DNA of 64,000 nucleotides from Aliidiomarina halalkaliphila (GTDB taxonomy: Bacteria > Pseudomonadota > Gammaproteobacteria > Enterobacterales > Alteromonadaceae): assembly GCF_007096385.1 (NCBI RefSeq), contig NZ_VJWL01000002.1, positions 62,001-126,000 on the forward strand, given 5' to 3'. The notes beneath the pieces were generated by a model. That model was not told the DNA's origin. It was given only the letters and a program-made list of their open reading frames with translations, and made no database searches. The stretch's first letter is position 1. Each line of letters opens with the position of its first letter. Shown here in pieces: positions 17,122 through 26,101 of the stretch. The position numbers and the translations under genes were made by a program.

Positions 17122-18786
17122 CTAACTCACCTGTTTAAGCCTAGAATGAATATCAAAAACTTCCGCACCTAACTTTAACTCGTTGTAAAAACTCGTGCTC
17201 TTCTGAGAGTACTTAAAACGCAAGTCATCAGAGCCGAGTTCATGCCACTTATTTGGCTTAATGCTTTTCGTCGTAGTCGATCGAGTTTGCGTCGGCGACG
17301 ACTGAGATTCCGAGTACCAAGCCAGTACAATTTTCGTTAGTTCAGGTAGCCCAAGGCTTGGATGCTCTTTAAACACTCGCTCTATCAGAGGTGCTAGTAG
17401 GCTAGAGTCGCACTCCATGGCTTGCAACAAGTTATATAACCGCAGTGCTTTTTCATTGTTACCGAACGACACTTCTTTTTTCTTTTGTTCTTGTTGCTGT
17501 TCAATTAAGTGACGCAGTTCTAGTAAACGCTTATCTATTGAAGGAAGGTGCAAATCAGAGTATTTAACGATTAAATCAGCATCATTACGCCGCAGAGCAT
17601 CAAGCATCGGATGTACGGGAATTAACTCATCGTCGTACACTTTTTGCAGCAACTCAGGGGTAACCCGCTCGATACCAGTAGCTATTGCCCGAAGCTGCGC
17701 AAGCACAAAAAGTTTAACCACAATATCCAACACCCCTTGAGACAGGCTATACCAGCGATCTCGAGTTGCATCATCAAGCGTTTCGCTTCTCTGTTTAAGC
17801 CACTGATACTTCCAAAGCTTATTGGTGAAGGCTTCCCACTCACTTAAACGAACCTTGCCATTGCTATCTACTCGTGCCTTATTCGGCCGCTGCATAGGCT
17901 CCCAGAACAAAGAACCAAAGCCTGCGCTCCTGCGGCCCGCTTGCAGTTCCATTTCAAAGATTGGGCGGGCTTTAGGAGTTCCCACTAGCACTACCGGCAC
18001 GCCTATAACGTTAACAAGAGCAACAAAGAACTCCAACATCGCTTCTTTGCTTATCGAGCGCTTCAAGCCCAAGCGCTGTACTTCATCAATCACCAGCACA
18101 CCCAATGCTTTTTGCGTTGCAACTTGCCCCATTAAGGAAAGGAGCACTTCTGTGCTGTGACGTTTTCGGGCATATTTTTGCTCGTAATTTGTATCCAAGG
18201 TGCGATCAATCTCCCTAAAAAAATTCAAGCACAAACTTTTTAAGGAGCCATCGCTTGGGCATTCGATTCGCAAATAAGGTAACTGCACAAAGTTGATATC
18301 AGAGTGAAAAATAACTGAGGGGTAGGTTGATAAAATTCGATTAACCGTGGTGCTTTTGCCACTGCCTGAACAGCCAATTAAAGAAAGGCATTTGGCAGTG
18401 GAGTTAGTCTGAGCAAACCTGAAGTTGTTCGTAGCACCATCCATGATTCGTTGATAACCATCTTGCATCTTACTGTTTAGGCTACCGTCCTTCGGGTTTC
18501 GACCCACGTAACCGGCTCTTATCATCACTGAGAGTTTTTCTTCGAGTTGCCGGTGTATCGACAACGGTTGAAAGAAATCATCGAGCAGGGAGGCTATTTC
18601 GTGTGCCCGCTGATGTGGCTCGGCGAAACAATCCTTGGGATCAAAGCTGACCGTACCCGTTAACTGAGACTTCAGTGCCTTCAAATCCATAATAGGTGGT
18701 AACGCTTCAATGAGCGGGTTCCCCCGATACCGCGAAACACCTGGGTCTTTGTAAACTGCGGCGACGAAATTATCAGGTAACGGCAT
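17122..18786 (-). CDS. tnsC: Tn7 AAA+ regulator TnsC
   Basis: This roughly 554-residue protein matches the 555 of Tn7 TnsC. Walker A GCSGSGKST is near residues 138-146 and Walker B VLVIDEVQ near 230-237. TnsC is the ATP-dependent switch that links target proteins (TnsD or TnsE) to the TnsAB transposase and sets target immunity. The ATG at 18786 shares one base with the tnsB stop (TGATG); a TTG one codon upstream is the alternative start. A GGAG lies about 10 bp before the ATG. The P-loop is intact. Confidence 0.95.
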   Translation of the reverse strand: MPLPDNFVAAVYKDPGVSRYRGNPLIEALPPIMDLKALKSQLTGTVSFDPKDCFAEPHQRAHEIASLLDDFFQPLSIHRQLEEKLSVMIRAGYVGRNPKDGSLNSKMQDGYQRIMDGATNNFRFAQTNSTAKCLSLIGCSGSGKSTTVNRILSTYPSVIFHSDINFVQLPYLRIECPSDGSLKSLCLNFFREIDRTLDTNYEQKYARKRHSTEVLLSLMGQVATQKALGVLVIDEVQRLGLKRSISKEAMLEFFVALVNVIGVPVVLVGTPKARPIFEMELQAGRRSAGFGSLFWEPMQRPNKARVDSNGKVRLSEWEAFTNKLWKYQWLKQRSETLDDATRDRWYSLSQGVLDIVVKLFVLAQLRAIATGIERVTPELLQKVYDDELIPVHPMLDALRRNDADLIVKYSDLHLPSIDKRLLELRHLIEQQQEQKKKEVSFGNNEKALRLYNLLQAMECDSSLLAPLIERVFKEHPSLGLPELTKIVLAWYSESQSSPTQTRSTTTKSIKPNKWHELGSDDLRFKYSQKSTSFYNELKLGAEVFDIHSRLKQVS

Positions 18787-20864
18787 CAATCATCATCTCC
18801 AAAAAGCTCGTCAACGTAGTCTGGGTAATCCAATTCTGGTGCGCTTTCTTTCAGCGGTATTACATCTGCTGGCTTCTGTTGCAGCGGCTCGGTCCGAACT
18901 GCTTTGCTCTGGCGCTCTAACTGTTTTTCATTTGCGCGGTTTTCACGAATCGCTCGAACTTTTTCACTTTTCGGGGTGCCTGAGTCTGCAGGACTGCTAG
19001 CCTGTGCTTCTGCGAGCTTCTTTAGAACAAACTCTTCGTGTTGCCGACGGCTCTGTTTAGCAACAACTTTTGCCTCAGCCGCAGTTTTCTTCTTTTCTTC
19101 CTGAATGTACCAGACATCCCAAAATGAGCCTCCTCTGAACTCTCGAGAACGGTCCGTCAAACTACATGTCCAATACTTATTGCTGCCAGTTTCGTAAAAC
19201 AGGTAAATGTGGTCCGCAACTAACGGATCATAGGCCGCCATCATTTTGCCTGGCCGTTTCACTGTTTTCCCACGATGAGTCCAGCCCATTCGAAGTATTT
19301 CTTGCGAGGTGTAGTGCAACCCAAAAAGACTAATGCCGTGCTCTGATACCGATACCTGAGCTCTTGGCAGCAATGCAATACGAAGAGCATCACCATCTAT
19401 CTGATGAAGTCGACCCGTACGATTTTGAATACCCCAACGCCATAGCTGCAAAGGTGTGTTTGGAAGTTCCGTTGGCATATCGCTATCACGATCGTATTTT
19501 TCCAAAACAGCAAACTGATTGTGTTGAAGTACGGACGACAACACAATTTGAGTGAAATCCGTCACGGTTAACTTCGCATCTAATCTGTAATCAACACCAC
19601 CACGCTTTTTAACCAAGTTGCCGGTAACGTGACCGGGCATAAATGCACCGAATGAGGCATGCATGGTCCTGAAATGTCGTTCGACGATACCTTTGGCATC
19701 ACCTCGGTAAGGTGGAGTGTTCTCAAGGCGCACCGCAAGACTGTTCTCAAGGTTTTCAATCTGGTGACCTAACAATTCACCCCGGTCTGCTAAAATCGCA
19801 TCTGGGAGGCCAATACAAGGCCAATCTTCGTCGGTAATCTCAAACCCAAGCTTTTGGCAATACTCAACCTTACTCGTTGCGGCCATGAACAGTGCTTGCA
19901 TTGCCGCTGCGTATGACGGGTTCTCAAACCCGATATACATACCTACAACCATACGACTGAACACATCCATGATAAAATACACCACCGGACGACCCACTAT
20001 ATTTCGCCGATCTGAGTCAGATACTAGATAAATATCAGCAATCGTAGCATCTATTTCATAACGAGAGCCTGGCCCCTGAACCTGAGTATTTGCAGTACTG
20101 TGAAGCGGTCGTATGTCTTTACTAAAATCTTTTGCTGACGCCCGCTTTTTCAGTATTTCTGGCTGTAAGTATTCGCGCTGATAAAAGTGCCGCAGTTGCC
20201 AAATGCTGGGAAAATCTTCCTCTGGTACCTCAGGGAAGTAGGTTCGGTACATCGACTCAAGACGACGATGTGCATAAGGAAATGAATGCTCTTTATCATT
20301 AAGAATGAACTTATCAATGGCAATTCTGAATAGGCGTTCCGTTTCTTGATCGATAATGGCACCCACACCTGGTTGGTGTTTTCTGGGGCGACCGAGTTTT
20401 TTGCCTTTTGCTACTCGCTTTTTACCTTTACCGCCGGAATTCTTATAGCCGGGCAGTAAGGCGTTTGGTATTTGCCCACGCTGCCAGTACTGACGAGCAA
20501 GTCGATACACCGTCTGTTTAGTTGTCTGATGATCCGAAACGATTTTTTCAACAATCGGTCCGCGACGTTTAGGCTCGTAAAATTCAGATAGCGAGATTAA
20601 CGGTGCAAGTATTTCAAGATTTTTGTCCCGCTTTTGACGTGAAACAGTGCCTTCAGCGGGCGATTGATATTTCAGCTCTGAATATGGGTCTTCAACGCGC
20701 TCGAGAACACCACTGTCAATGTACTCAGGAATTTCGTCTTGAGTGATAAGTTCAGGAAACGCTTTTGAATTATCGAGGTTTATCCAGACCAGATGTCTCG
20801 GCAGTACCTCTAACACTCGATAGCGAACTTCATGGAATAGTAGTACCTCATTGATTCGAAACAC
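18786..20864 (-). CDS. tnsB: Tn7 DDE transposase TnsB
   Basis: This 692-residue transposase carries the retroviral-integrase-type triad at Asp272 (RYEIDAT), Asp360 (AILADRG) and Glu395 (KGIVERH), one off from the D273/D361/E396 of Tn7 TnsB. N-terminal helix-turn-helix-like segments (about residues 85-130) should bind the 20-bp end repeats. It cuts and joins the 3' ends. The GTG at 20864 has GGAGG 6 bp upstream and overlaps the tnsA end by 17 bp. The C-terminal tail (YPDYVDELFGDDD) is acidic, as in tails that contact TnsC. Confidence 0.96.
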   Translation of the reverse strand: MFRINEVLLFHEVRYRVLEVLPRHLVWINLDNSKAFPELITQDEIPEYIDSGVLERVEDPYSELKYQSPAEGTVSRQKRDKNLEILAPLISLSEFYEPKRRGPIVEKIVSDHQTTKQTVYRLARQYWQRGQIPNALLPGYKNSGGKGKKRVAKGKKLGRPRKHQPGVGAIIDQETERLFRIAIDKFILNDKEHSFPYAHRRLESMYRTYFPEVPEEDFPSIWQLRHFYQREYLQPEILKKRASAKDFSKDIRPLHSTANTQVQGPGSRYEIDATIADIYLVSDSDRRNIVGRPVVYFIMDVFSRMVVGMYIGFENPSYAAAMQALFMAATSKVEYCQKLGFEITDEDWPCIGLPDAILADRGELLGHQIENLENSLAVRLENTPPYRGDAKGIVERHFRTMHASFGAFMPGHVTGNLVKKRGGVDYRLDAKLTVTDFTQIVLSSVLQHNQFAVLEKYDRDSDMPTELPNTPLQLWRWGIQNRTGRLHQIDGDALRIALLPRAQVSVSEHGISLFGLHYTSQEILRMGWTHRGKTVKRPGKMMAAYDPLVADHIYLFYETGSNKYWTCSLTDRSREFRGGSFWDVWYIQEEKKKTAAEAKVVAKQSRRQHEEFVLKKLAEAQASSPADSGTPKSEKVRAIRENRANEKQLERQSKAVRTEPLQQKPADVIPLKESAPELDYPDYVDELFGDDD

Positions 20865-21675
20865 GGTACACCTCCTGAATATGTTTACTATTCGCTGCCT
20901 TTATCTCATTAGCTTTTAACTTTCTAATTGGCGTAAAAAAATCAAAATCGAAATAGCGCTTGGCCAGAAGCACTCTGACTTCGCCCAGCGACTCACCTGG
21001 CTCAAGGTCGTAAGCCATATCCAGTCTTTTACACACTTCAATAATCTTTGTATTACCAGCTTCACTAAAGTGATGTTGGTAGAACTCTATTTGCTCTAAT
21101 TGTAATTCGGCTTCGTCATCCCGACGACCTGCAGGGTACAACCATTCGACATTGGCCAACACTGCTTTTGGTATCTGCTGCTCAGTAACTAGGTACCAAG
21201 GGATTCCTTTTTCAAGCCAGAAGCGACGCTCGAGCTCCAGTTTTTCTACCGTGCGTTCATCATCAAGTGCATTGGAGTACTTCACCTGAAGCGCGTATTT
21301 GGGCTCTGAATCATCGGTTGTATCAACTAAAAAGTCGGTCGACATAAAATGCTCAACGCCTTGCTGAGCAGGGTGGCGTATACCTGCATCTCGCGCTAAC
21401 TGTTTAGTAAGCGTTCTATCAAGCGGAAATTGCTCGCGAATATCGGTGACTTCAGGTAGCCATTCGAGTAGGAGGAATACGGCAAGTTCAAGATCAGAAA
21501 GGAGATGGTGGGTACGTTTTGACTTATGGCCAAAAATGCGGTGAACTCGACCCAGAGAGGGGAGATCTCGAACCGTGAGCCATGGTCGATATTCCGAGCC
21601 GTGCCCACTGCCACGCCCCTCGTTGACCCATTTGAGAAGCGTTTTTTCGGATATATGGTGGTTTTTCTTGGGCAT
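20848..21675 (-). CDS. tnsA: Tn7 endonuclease TnsA
   Basis: This 275-residue protein (Tn7 TnsA is 273) keeps all four catalytic positions with identical numbering: Glu63, Asp114 (MSTDF), Gln130 and Lys132 (ALQVK). It nicks the 5' ends, allowing cut-and-paste transposition together with TnsB. The C-terminal half contacts TnsC. The ATG at 21675 has GGGA about 8 bp upstream. It is the first gene of the operon; a TnsB-site-like repeat and a good sigma-70-like promoter lie just upstream. Confidence 0.96.
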   Translation of the reverse strand: MPKKNHHISEKTLLKWVNEGRGSGHGSEYRPWLTVRDLPSLGRVHRIFGHKSKRTHHLLSDLELAVFLLLEWLPEVTDIREQFPLDRTLTKQLARDAGIRHPAQQGVEHFMSTDFLVDTTDDSEPKYALQVKYSNALDDERTVEKLELERRFWLEKGIPWYLVTEQQIPKAVLANVEWLYPAGRRDDEAELQLEQIEFYQHHFSEAGNTKIIEVCKRLDMAYDLEPGESLGEVRVLLAKRYFDFDFFTPIRKLKANEIKAANSKHIQEVYRVSNQ

Positions 21676-21703
21676 ACATTATTCCCGACTCAGCATTTAA
21701 GCT

Positions 21704-21732
21704 ATGTTAGTCAGTGAGTTATGAGTATGCAA
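21704..21732 (-). promoter_or_regulatory. Putative tnsA operon promoter overlapping a TnsB site
   Basis: On the minus strand, TTGCAT (21727-21732) and TAACAT (21704-21709) are spaced by 17 bp, a good sigma-70-like arrangement about 30 bp upstream of the tnsA ATG. The -35 element falls inside the 20-bp TnsB-site-like repeat, so TnsB binding would repress tns expression, as reported for Tn7. The promoter is predicted by eye. Confidence 0.5.
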
Positions 21733-21744
21733 CTTTATTACTCA
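21725..21744 (+). repeat. Isolated TnsB-binding-site-like repeat at the tnsA promoter
   Basis: GTATGCAACTTTATTACTCA matches the three tandem repeats of the transposon right end (consensus GTATGNNACTTTATTACTNN) at all 16 fixed positions and in the same orientation. It lies 4.3 kb inward from them. In Tn7 the TnsB sites of the right end are contiguous with the tnsA promoter. Confidence 0.75.
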
Positions 21745-21812
21745 TAGGATCTATATCTTAGGATATTTGTTCTACAAAGAGAGCACAAACAATCCGGAAT
21801 GACTAAGACTTG

Positions 21813-21860
21813 TTTGCGGGATTATGTGTAATATCGCACAATCTAAGAAAGGCCCGCAAA
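21813..21860 (+). promoter_or_regulatory. Inverted repeat in the leader of the NACHT gene
   Basis: TTTGCGGG (21813-21820) and CCCGCAAA (21853-21860) form a perfect 8-bp stem with a 32-nt loop, ending about 22 bp before the start codon. Inside the loop, TGTGTAATATCGCACA (21823-21840 region) is a partial dyad that might bind a regulator (a weak CRP-type site is possible). The function is unknown. Confidence 0.3.
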
Positions 21861-21882
21861 GGTGATAAAGGGAACTTCATAA

Positions 21883-24800
21883 TTGGGTATTTATTGCGCT
21901 CGACAACTTCTGATCCATGACAAAACATCAGATGAATCACATTCTGAAAGCGAGATCTTTAACCAGCAATGGGACTGCTTGGTAGTTCTTGGAGAGCCTG
22001 GTGCCGGCAAAAGCTCGTTGTTGAAGAACATAGCTAATCTGCATGATGGTAAAATGTTTGAGGCTGCTGGCGTTGAGTACTCTGTTGTACAGGACTATTG
22101 CCCCCTTTTACTTATAGATGGCTTCGATGAATTACCTTCAAGTCATCCAAATGAGCTTCGAAAAATAATTCATTTCGCTATGAAATCAAAACCAAATCGA
22201 CTAGTTATTTCAAGTCGGGCGAGTGAATGGGGCATGGCACATACTCACGTAATGAAGGCCCAATACGCCAAACTTATAACAGTGACGCTCAAACCTCTAT
22301 CCGAAGAGGACAAGCGCGCCATATTTAATGCGGTCGAAAGCGTTTCAGGTTATCTAACCTTTAAAGATGAACTCTTAACTGCTGGCGTTTGGGAGCTCAC
22401 TGATAACCCGCAATTACTCTTGATTTTGGCGGCAGCTTGGGCTCAAGGAGAAACGTATACGACAAAAACAGATGCATTCAAAAAAGCCACTGAACAGATG
22501 GCTAAAGAATTACGTGAAGACTACACAAATACTCTAAAGTCATCTCTTTTTGCACGAATTCAGAATGCTCATGAGATTTTCGCTAAACTTTTACTTGCTG
22601 CAAAAACAGGTGTCGTTGTAACCAGCTCATCGCAGCTTTCAGGTTTCACACCCGTTGAATCAGTTTCGACTACTGAACTGTTACAAAGCGAAGTTCTGAA
22701 AACTGCTCTATTTAGCCCAGGCCCGCAGCCGGGTTCATTCCGCCCAGCTCACCGAACCATAGCTGAGTACGGAGCAGCGTCTTACCTTGTTAGCGTTATC
22801 ACTAGTTCTCCAAACCCCCACCTCAAAATCCGTGAACTCCTGACCGTAATTGCGCCTAATCAAGTAGTACGTCCTGATCTTCGAGGCTTAGTAGCTTGGC
22901 TTGCTAGCTTAGGAGACTCTGACATTCGCACACAACTTGTAGAGCTATTACCATATTCAATCCTAACGGATGGCGATATTAGTTTGTTTTCAACGTGCGA
23001 GCGCATCACATTACTTAATCGTATTGAGCAGTTATCAAAAGAGGATCCCTATTTTCGAGCTTCTGATGGATGGAAACAGCTACAAAGCTTTGATTTCATA
23101 AATGTTGGGCTAGTAGATTCTGTACGAAAAATATTACTTGATCCAGAGTCTCGAAAAACTCATTTGCTTGATGTAGTTCTGGAGTTACTTGTTGGCACAG
23201 AGGCTAGCTCTGAGTTGATATGTGAGTTGCAAAGTATTGCTTTATCTAATGCTTACTCAGATCATTTCCGTACTCTCGCATATAGAGCACTCTCGACTTC
23301 CGCAGCATCCAATCTAGCAAACTTTACAATTGAATTGATGCAGCAAGGGTCCCACATCGCTTTACGATTATCAGCAAAGTGCATTATTGAGCACCCTCAA
23401 TTAAGCACATTTGAGATACTTTGCATCTTTTTTCATCAATCAGCGCGATCATATGGCTCAAATGCCAAATGGACGTGGCAACCGTCCACCTCACATTATT
23501 ATGTTAAAGAAATAGCTAATGTTATAGAACGTTCGCAGGCAGAGTTCTTAATAGAATATTTTCTACTTGAGTTATCAACCCGTGATTTCAAAGACGAGGC
23601 CCAAAAAGCGGACTATTATGGTCTCAGTAAAGTCATTGCTATTCTTGTCGATCGTTGTATCGACGATGATCCCAGCACCACATTTCCGCTTGAAACTCTG
23701 TTTCGTTGGATTTCTCCATTACGGTTTAATAATACTTTCAAAAGCTCGATTGTTAATTCGAGTTCAGTCAATTTACTCAATAGTAATGATGATTATCGGC
23801 GCCGATTTATTCTTTACGCAAGTTCTCAGTGCTCTTCGGTCGATGAAATAAGTGATATTTGGTCATTTTCAATCCACCATCGCCATAGCGGCATCTGCCT
23901 GATAGTGGGCGACAAAAAATTCCTAGTTCAGGCCGCGTTTGAGACCCGTAATTTTTTGCTTTGGGAAGCGTTGTATCAGAAAGTCTATCGCCATTTTAAC
24001 CGGCCGAACCCAGAGTACAGTCAAGTTCGGAGCCTGATGAGGGAACACGCAAAAGAGGATCCTGCGTTTGCCAGAGTTTGGTATCGGCTGGAGCGGAGCT
24101 CCAGAAATATTTCTAAATATTCATATTACTATCGCAAGGGATACCTTAAGGATGAGAACTGCGTTAAACAAGAACGCAAACCCCTTCCGCTTAACACTCT
24201 CGCATCGGGCAAAAACCGCGATGCTTTGCTACTAGTCGCTGGAAAAATATTGAATTTGCCTTTCGGTGACCATGGTTATGACTTTAGTTTGCTCACGCAC
24301 CAGGCCAGCTTTCTAAGTGGCGCGTTACGCAGAGCTGCTTCATTTCCAGAGCTTGATCGGACGGATAGGCGAGCGCTTGTAGCCCTAAATGACACCTCGG
24401 AACTTTTAATTCTTAGAGCCTTGGTCATCTTAGCTCATAAGGGAGCAGTATCGTTTGATAACATTCCTCTGGAAGCGCTCAAATACGCACGCCTTTCGTT
24501 TTCAGCGAACGAAACGTATGATGATGATCAGCTTACACTGGACGCTATCCACGCAATCGAAAGTTTTCTATTTATTGATATCAAAGATAGAACCCGTTTT
24601 GCTCGCCAAGTCATTGAACCGCAACTTTCCAAGCTTTCTTATCAGTTGCAGTATGTCGACGTAATACGAGACATCATAAGTGATGCGAAAGTGTTTGGTG
24701 CATTAGCCATTGAATGGATGACCCAGGTTGAGCTCCCTGCCGATTGGCCTGAGCAGCAATTATTTACAGCAGCTCTTGATGTATCCGTGTATCCCCAGCT

Positions 24801-25920
24801 CATAACTTTGATTAAAAAACGGGCCGACCATTATGTAATCCTGTCTTCCGGTCAGGATTTTGAACCAAGCAAAGAGAGTCGGCTTTGGCTAACAAGAGGT
24901 TTGCAACACCTTCAAGAGCCAGAGAAATACTGGAGTGCATTAGTAAAAGACGAAACTGCTATTTTTCATCTTTCTGAACTTGATGACTTTGGTTCGAACG
25001 ATACTGGAGATGTTTCCAGACCTCTTCCAGCTGATCTTCGGATTAAAATGCTTTGTGATTTGATTGATATCTGGCCGTATTGCAAGCTTCCTCTTTCCTA
25101 CGGAACCGGAAGCCCTAAAAATGAACAAGGCTACCGGCGCGTTCGCAAACTACTGCACTCTCTGAGCGATGCTTCAGAAAGTACGACCCTGATCGAGCTA
25201 CAAAGATTATTGAAAGACTCTCGATTTGAAGAGGAAAAAGAAACCATACAATCAATTATTGCTAGAGTAAGATTAAATGTTGCTCATGCTTCATATACTC
25301 CCCCGAGTATAGCGAGGCTTAATGACTTTCTTAGCTCAAAATCCATCATCTCCGTGGAGCAATTAAAGGAGATTGTTATTGATGAACTACAGGCTTTACA
25401 AAAGAGGCTTAATGGATCGGAGCTTCATAGCAAGAAATCTTTTTATGATAAAGAAATAAACTCTGACGACGGAAAAAAAACCGCGCATCTACGCCACTGT
25501 GACGAGGAAGATTGCTCACGTGAAGTAGCTAACAAGATGCAAGTTTCATTACAGCCGCGCCGTATTAAGATTGATCTAGAGTCTCGGATGAGTGACGAGA
25601 AGCGCTGTGATATTACAGTAACGTATATCGATGGTAATTGTAATTTAATGGTTCCTATTGAAGCTAAGGGGCAGTGGCATAGGGAACTTTACACGGCCAG
25701 CTCAGAACAGCTAGAACGTTTGTATACTAAACATCCCGATGCGGGCGGATATGGTATCTATTTAGTATATTGGTTCGGACGCAATGAGAAAATTGCGGGT
25801 AAGGTTGCTAGCGAAATTTCCACAGCCGATGAACTACGCTCCTCCATCGAGGAAAAACTCACTGATGAGCAGCGAGAGAGGATTACGGTATTTGTTCTTG
25901 ATTTAGACATGCATCAATAG
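21883..25920 (+). CDS. NACHT NTPase with C-terminal PD-(D/E)XK nuclease-like domain (1345 aa)
   Basis: The N-terminal NACHT-type ATPase has Walker A GEPGAGKSS at 37-45 and the hallmark LLLIDGFDEL at 75-84. A very long helical region without clear motifs follows (about 250-1200), suitable as a sensor scaffold. Near the end, Asp1243 (CDITV) and IEAKG with Glu1260 and Lys1262 form a PD-(D/E)XK-like core, with a downstream Gln1276. The protein is a STAND-like architecture in which the likely effector is C-terminal. Bacterial NACHT proteins are known anti-phage sensors; this role is inferred here. The start is TTG at 21883 with AAGGGA 9-10 bp upstream. An in-frame TAA directly precedes it, so no longer version exists. 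It sits between tnsA and the right end, an unusual cargo position. Confidence 0.8.
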   Translation: MGIYCARQLLIHDKTSDESHSESEIFNQQWDCLVVLGEPGAGKSSLLKNIANLHDGKMFEAAGVEYSVVQDYCPLLLIDGFDELPSSHPNELRKIIHFAMKSKPNRLVISSRASEWGMAHTHVMKAQYAKLITVTLKPLSEEDKRAIFNAVESVSGYLTFKDELLTAGVWELTDNPQLLLILAAAWAQGETYTTKTDAFKKATEQMAKELREDYTNTLKSSLFARIQNAHEIFAKLLLAAKTGVVVTSSSQLSGFTPVESVSTTELLQSEVLKTALFSPGPQPGSFRPAHRTIAEYGAASYLVSVITSSPNPHLKIRELLTVIAPNQVVRPDLRGLVAWLASLGDSDIRTQLVELLPYSILTDGDISLFSTCERITLLNRIEQLSKEDPYFRASDGWKQLQSFDFINVGLVDSVRKILLDPESRKTHLLDVVLELLVGTEASSELICELQSIALSNAYSDHFRTLAYRALSTSAASNLANFTIELMQQGSHIALRLSAKCIIEHPQLSTFEILCIFFHQSARSYGSNAKWTWQPSTSHYYVKEIANVIERSQAEFLIEYFLLELSTRDFKDEAQKADYYGLSKVIAILVDRCIDDDPSTTFPLETLFRWISPLRFNNTFKSSIVNSSSVNLLNSNDDYRRRFILYASSQCSSVDEISDIWSFSIHHRHSGICLIVGDKKFLVQAAFETRNFLLWEALYQKVYRHFNRPNPEYSQVRSLMREHAKEDPAFARVWYRLERSSRNISKYSYYYRKGYLKDENCVKQERKPLPLNTLASGKNRDALLLVAGKILNLPFGDHGYDFSLLTHQASFLSGALRRAASFPELDRTDRRALVALNDTSELLILRALVILAHKGAVSFDNIPLEALKYARLSFSANETYDDDQLTLDAIHAIESFLFIDIKDRTRFARQVIEPQLSKLSYQLQYVDVIRDIISDAKVFGALAIEWMTQVELPADWPEQQLFTAALDVSVYPQLITLIKKRADHYVILSSGQDFEPSKESRLWLTRGLQHLQEPEKYWSALVKDETAIFHLSELDDFGSNDTGDVSRPLPADLRIKMLCDLIDIWPYCKLPLSYGTGSPKNEQGYRRVRKLLHSLSDASESTTLIELQRLLKDSRFEEEKETIQSIIARVRLNVAHASYTPPSIARLNDFLSSKSIISVEQLKEIVIDELQALQKRLNGSELHSKKSFYDKEINSDDGKKTAHLRHCDEEDCSREVANKMQVSLQPRRIKIDLESRMSDEKRCDITVTYIDGNCNLMVPIEAKGQWHRELYTASSEQLERLYTKHPDAGGYGIYLVYWFGRNEKIAGKVASEISTADELRSSIEEKLTDEQRERITVFVLDLDMHQ

Positions 25921-25973
25921 CTACCCGCCTGGACACCGATATCGCTCAAAAAGAAAAACTACCGCCAACCAGC

Positions 25974-26008
25974 AAACCCCATCCCAAACAAAGTTCGTAA
26001 TGGGGTTT
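25974..26008 (+). other. Inverted repeat between the NACHT gene and the transposon end
   Basis: AAACCCCAT and ATGGGGTTT form a perfect 9-bp stem with a 17-nt loop. There is no T-run after either arm, so it is not a standard intrinsic terminator. It may still stop or process transcripts that run toward glmS. Confidence 0.35.
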
Positions 26009-26010
26009 CA

Positions 26011-26076
26011 GTATGATACTTTATTACTTAGTATGACACTTTATTACTTAGTATGAAACTTTATTACTACACCACA
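26011..26076 (+). repeat. Tn7-like right end: three tandem 20-bp TnsB-site-like repeats
   Basis: GTATGATACTTTATTACTTA (26011-26030), GTATGACACTTTATTACTTA (26031-26050) and GTATGAAACTTTATTACTAC (26051-26070) abut head-to-tail and are followed by ACCACA, giving a TGTGGT... terminus when read from glmS. Close-packed TnsB sites are the known structure of Tn7 right ends. Confidence 0.88.
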
Positions 26077-26081
26077 CCCTT
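26077..26081. other. attTn7 insertion point, likely 5-bp target duplication
   Basis: CCCTT directly follows the transposon terminus and lies 21-25 bp downstream of the glmS stop codon, close to the site used by Tn7. Its partner copy at the left end is outside the window, so the duplication cannot be confirmed. Confidence 0.7.
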
Positions 26082-26101
26082 TTAATGTTCACAACCGGCA
26101 A

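Larger units (their letters stand above)
1..26076 (-). mobile_element. Tn7-family transposon at attTn7 (right-hand part; left end outside window)
   Basis: A complete tnsABCDE operon lies next to a right end made of 20-bp tandem repeats that stops 25 bases downstream of the glmS stop codon, the standard Tn7 insertion point. The right terminus, read inward from glmS, begins TGTGGTGTAGTAATAAAG, with the TGT terminus typical of Tn7 relatives. Cargo visible here: type I restriction-modification genes with an embedded AAA-TOPRIM gene, Sir2-HerA, two IS30 copies, a YqhA-like gene, an orphan gene, and a NACHT-nuclease gene. The herA gene runs off position 1, so the element exceeds 26 kb and the left end is not visible. 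Boundary confidence is high on the right side and nil on the left. Confidence 0.93.

Noticed and set aside
25974-26008. Terminator for the NACHT gene
   Set aside because: The stem is good but the loop is long and neither arm is followed by Ts, so it is listed only as an inverted repeat.
26011-26070. Three short tandem repeats that could be read as a CRISPR array
   Set aside because: The repeats abut without spacers, lie at a transposon terminus, and recur at the tnsA promoter. They are TnsB sites, and no cas gene is present.
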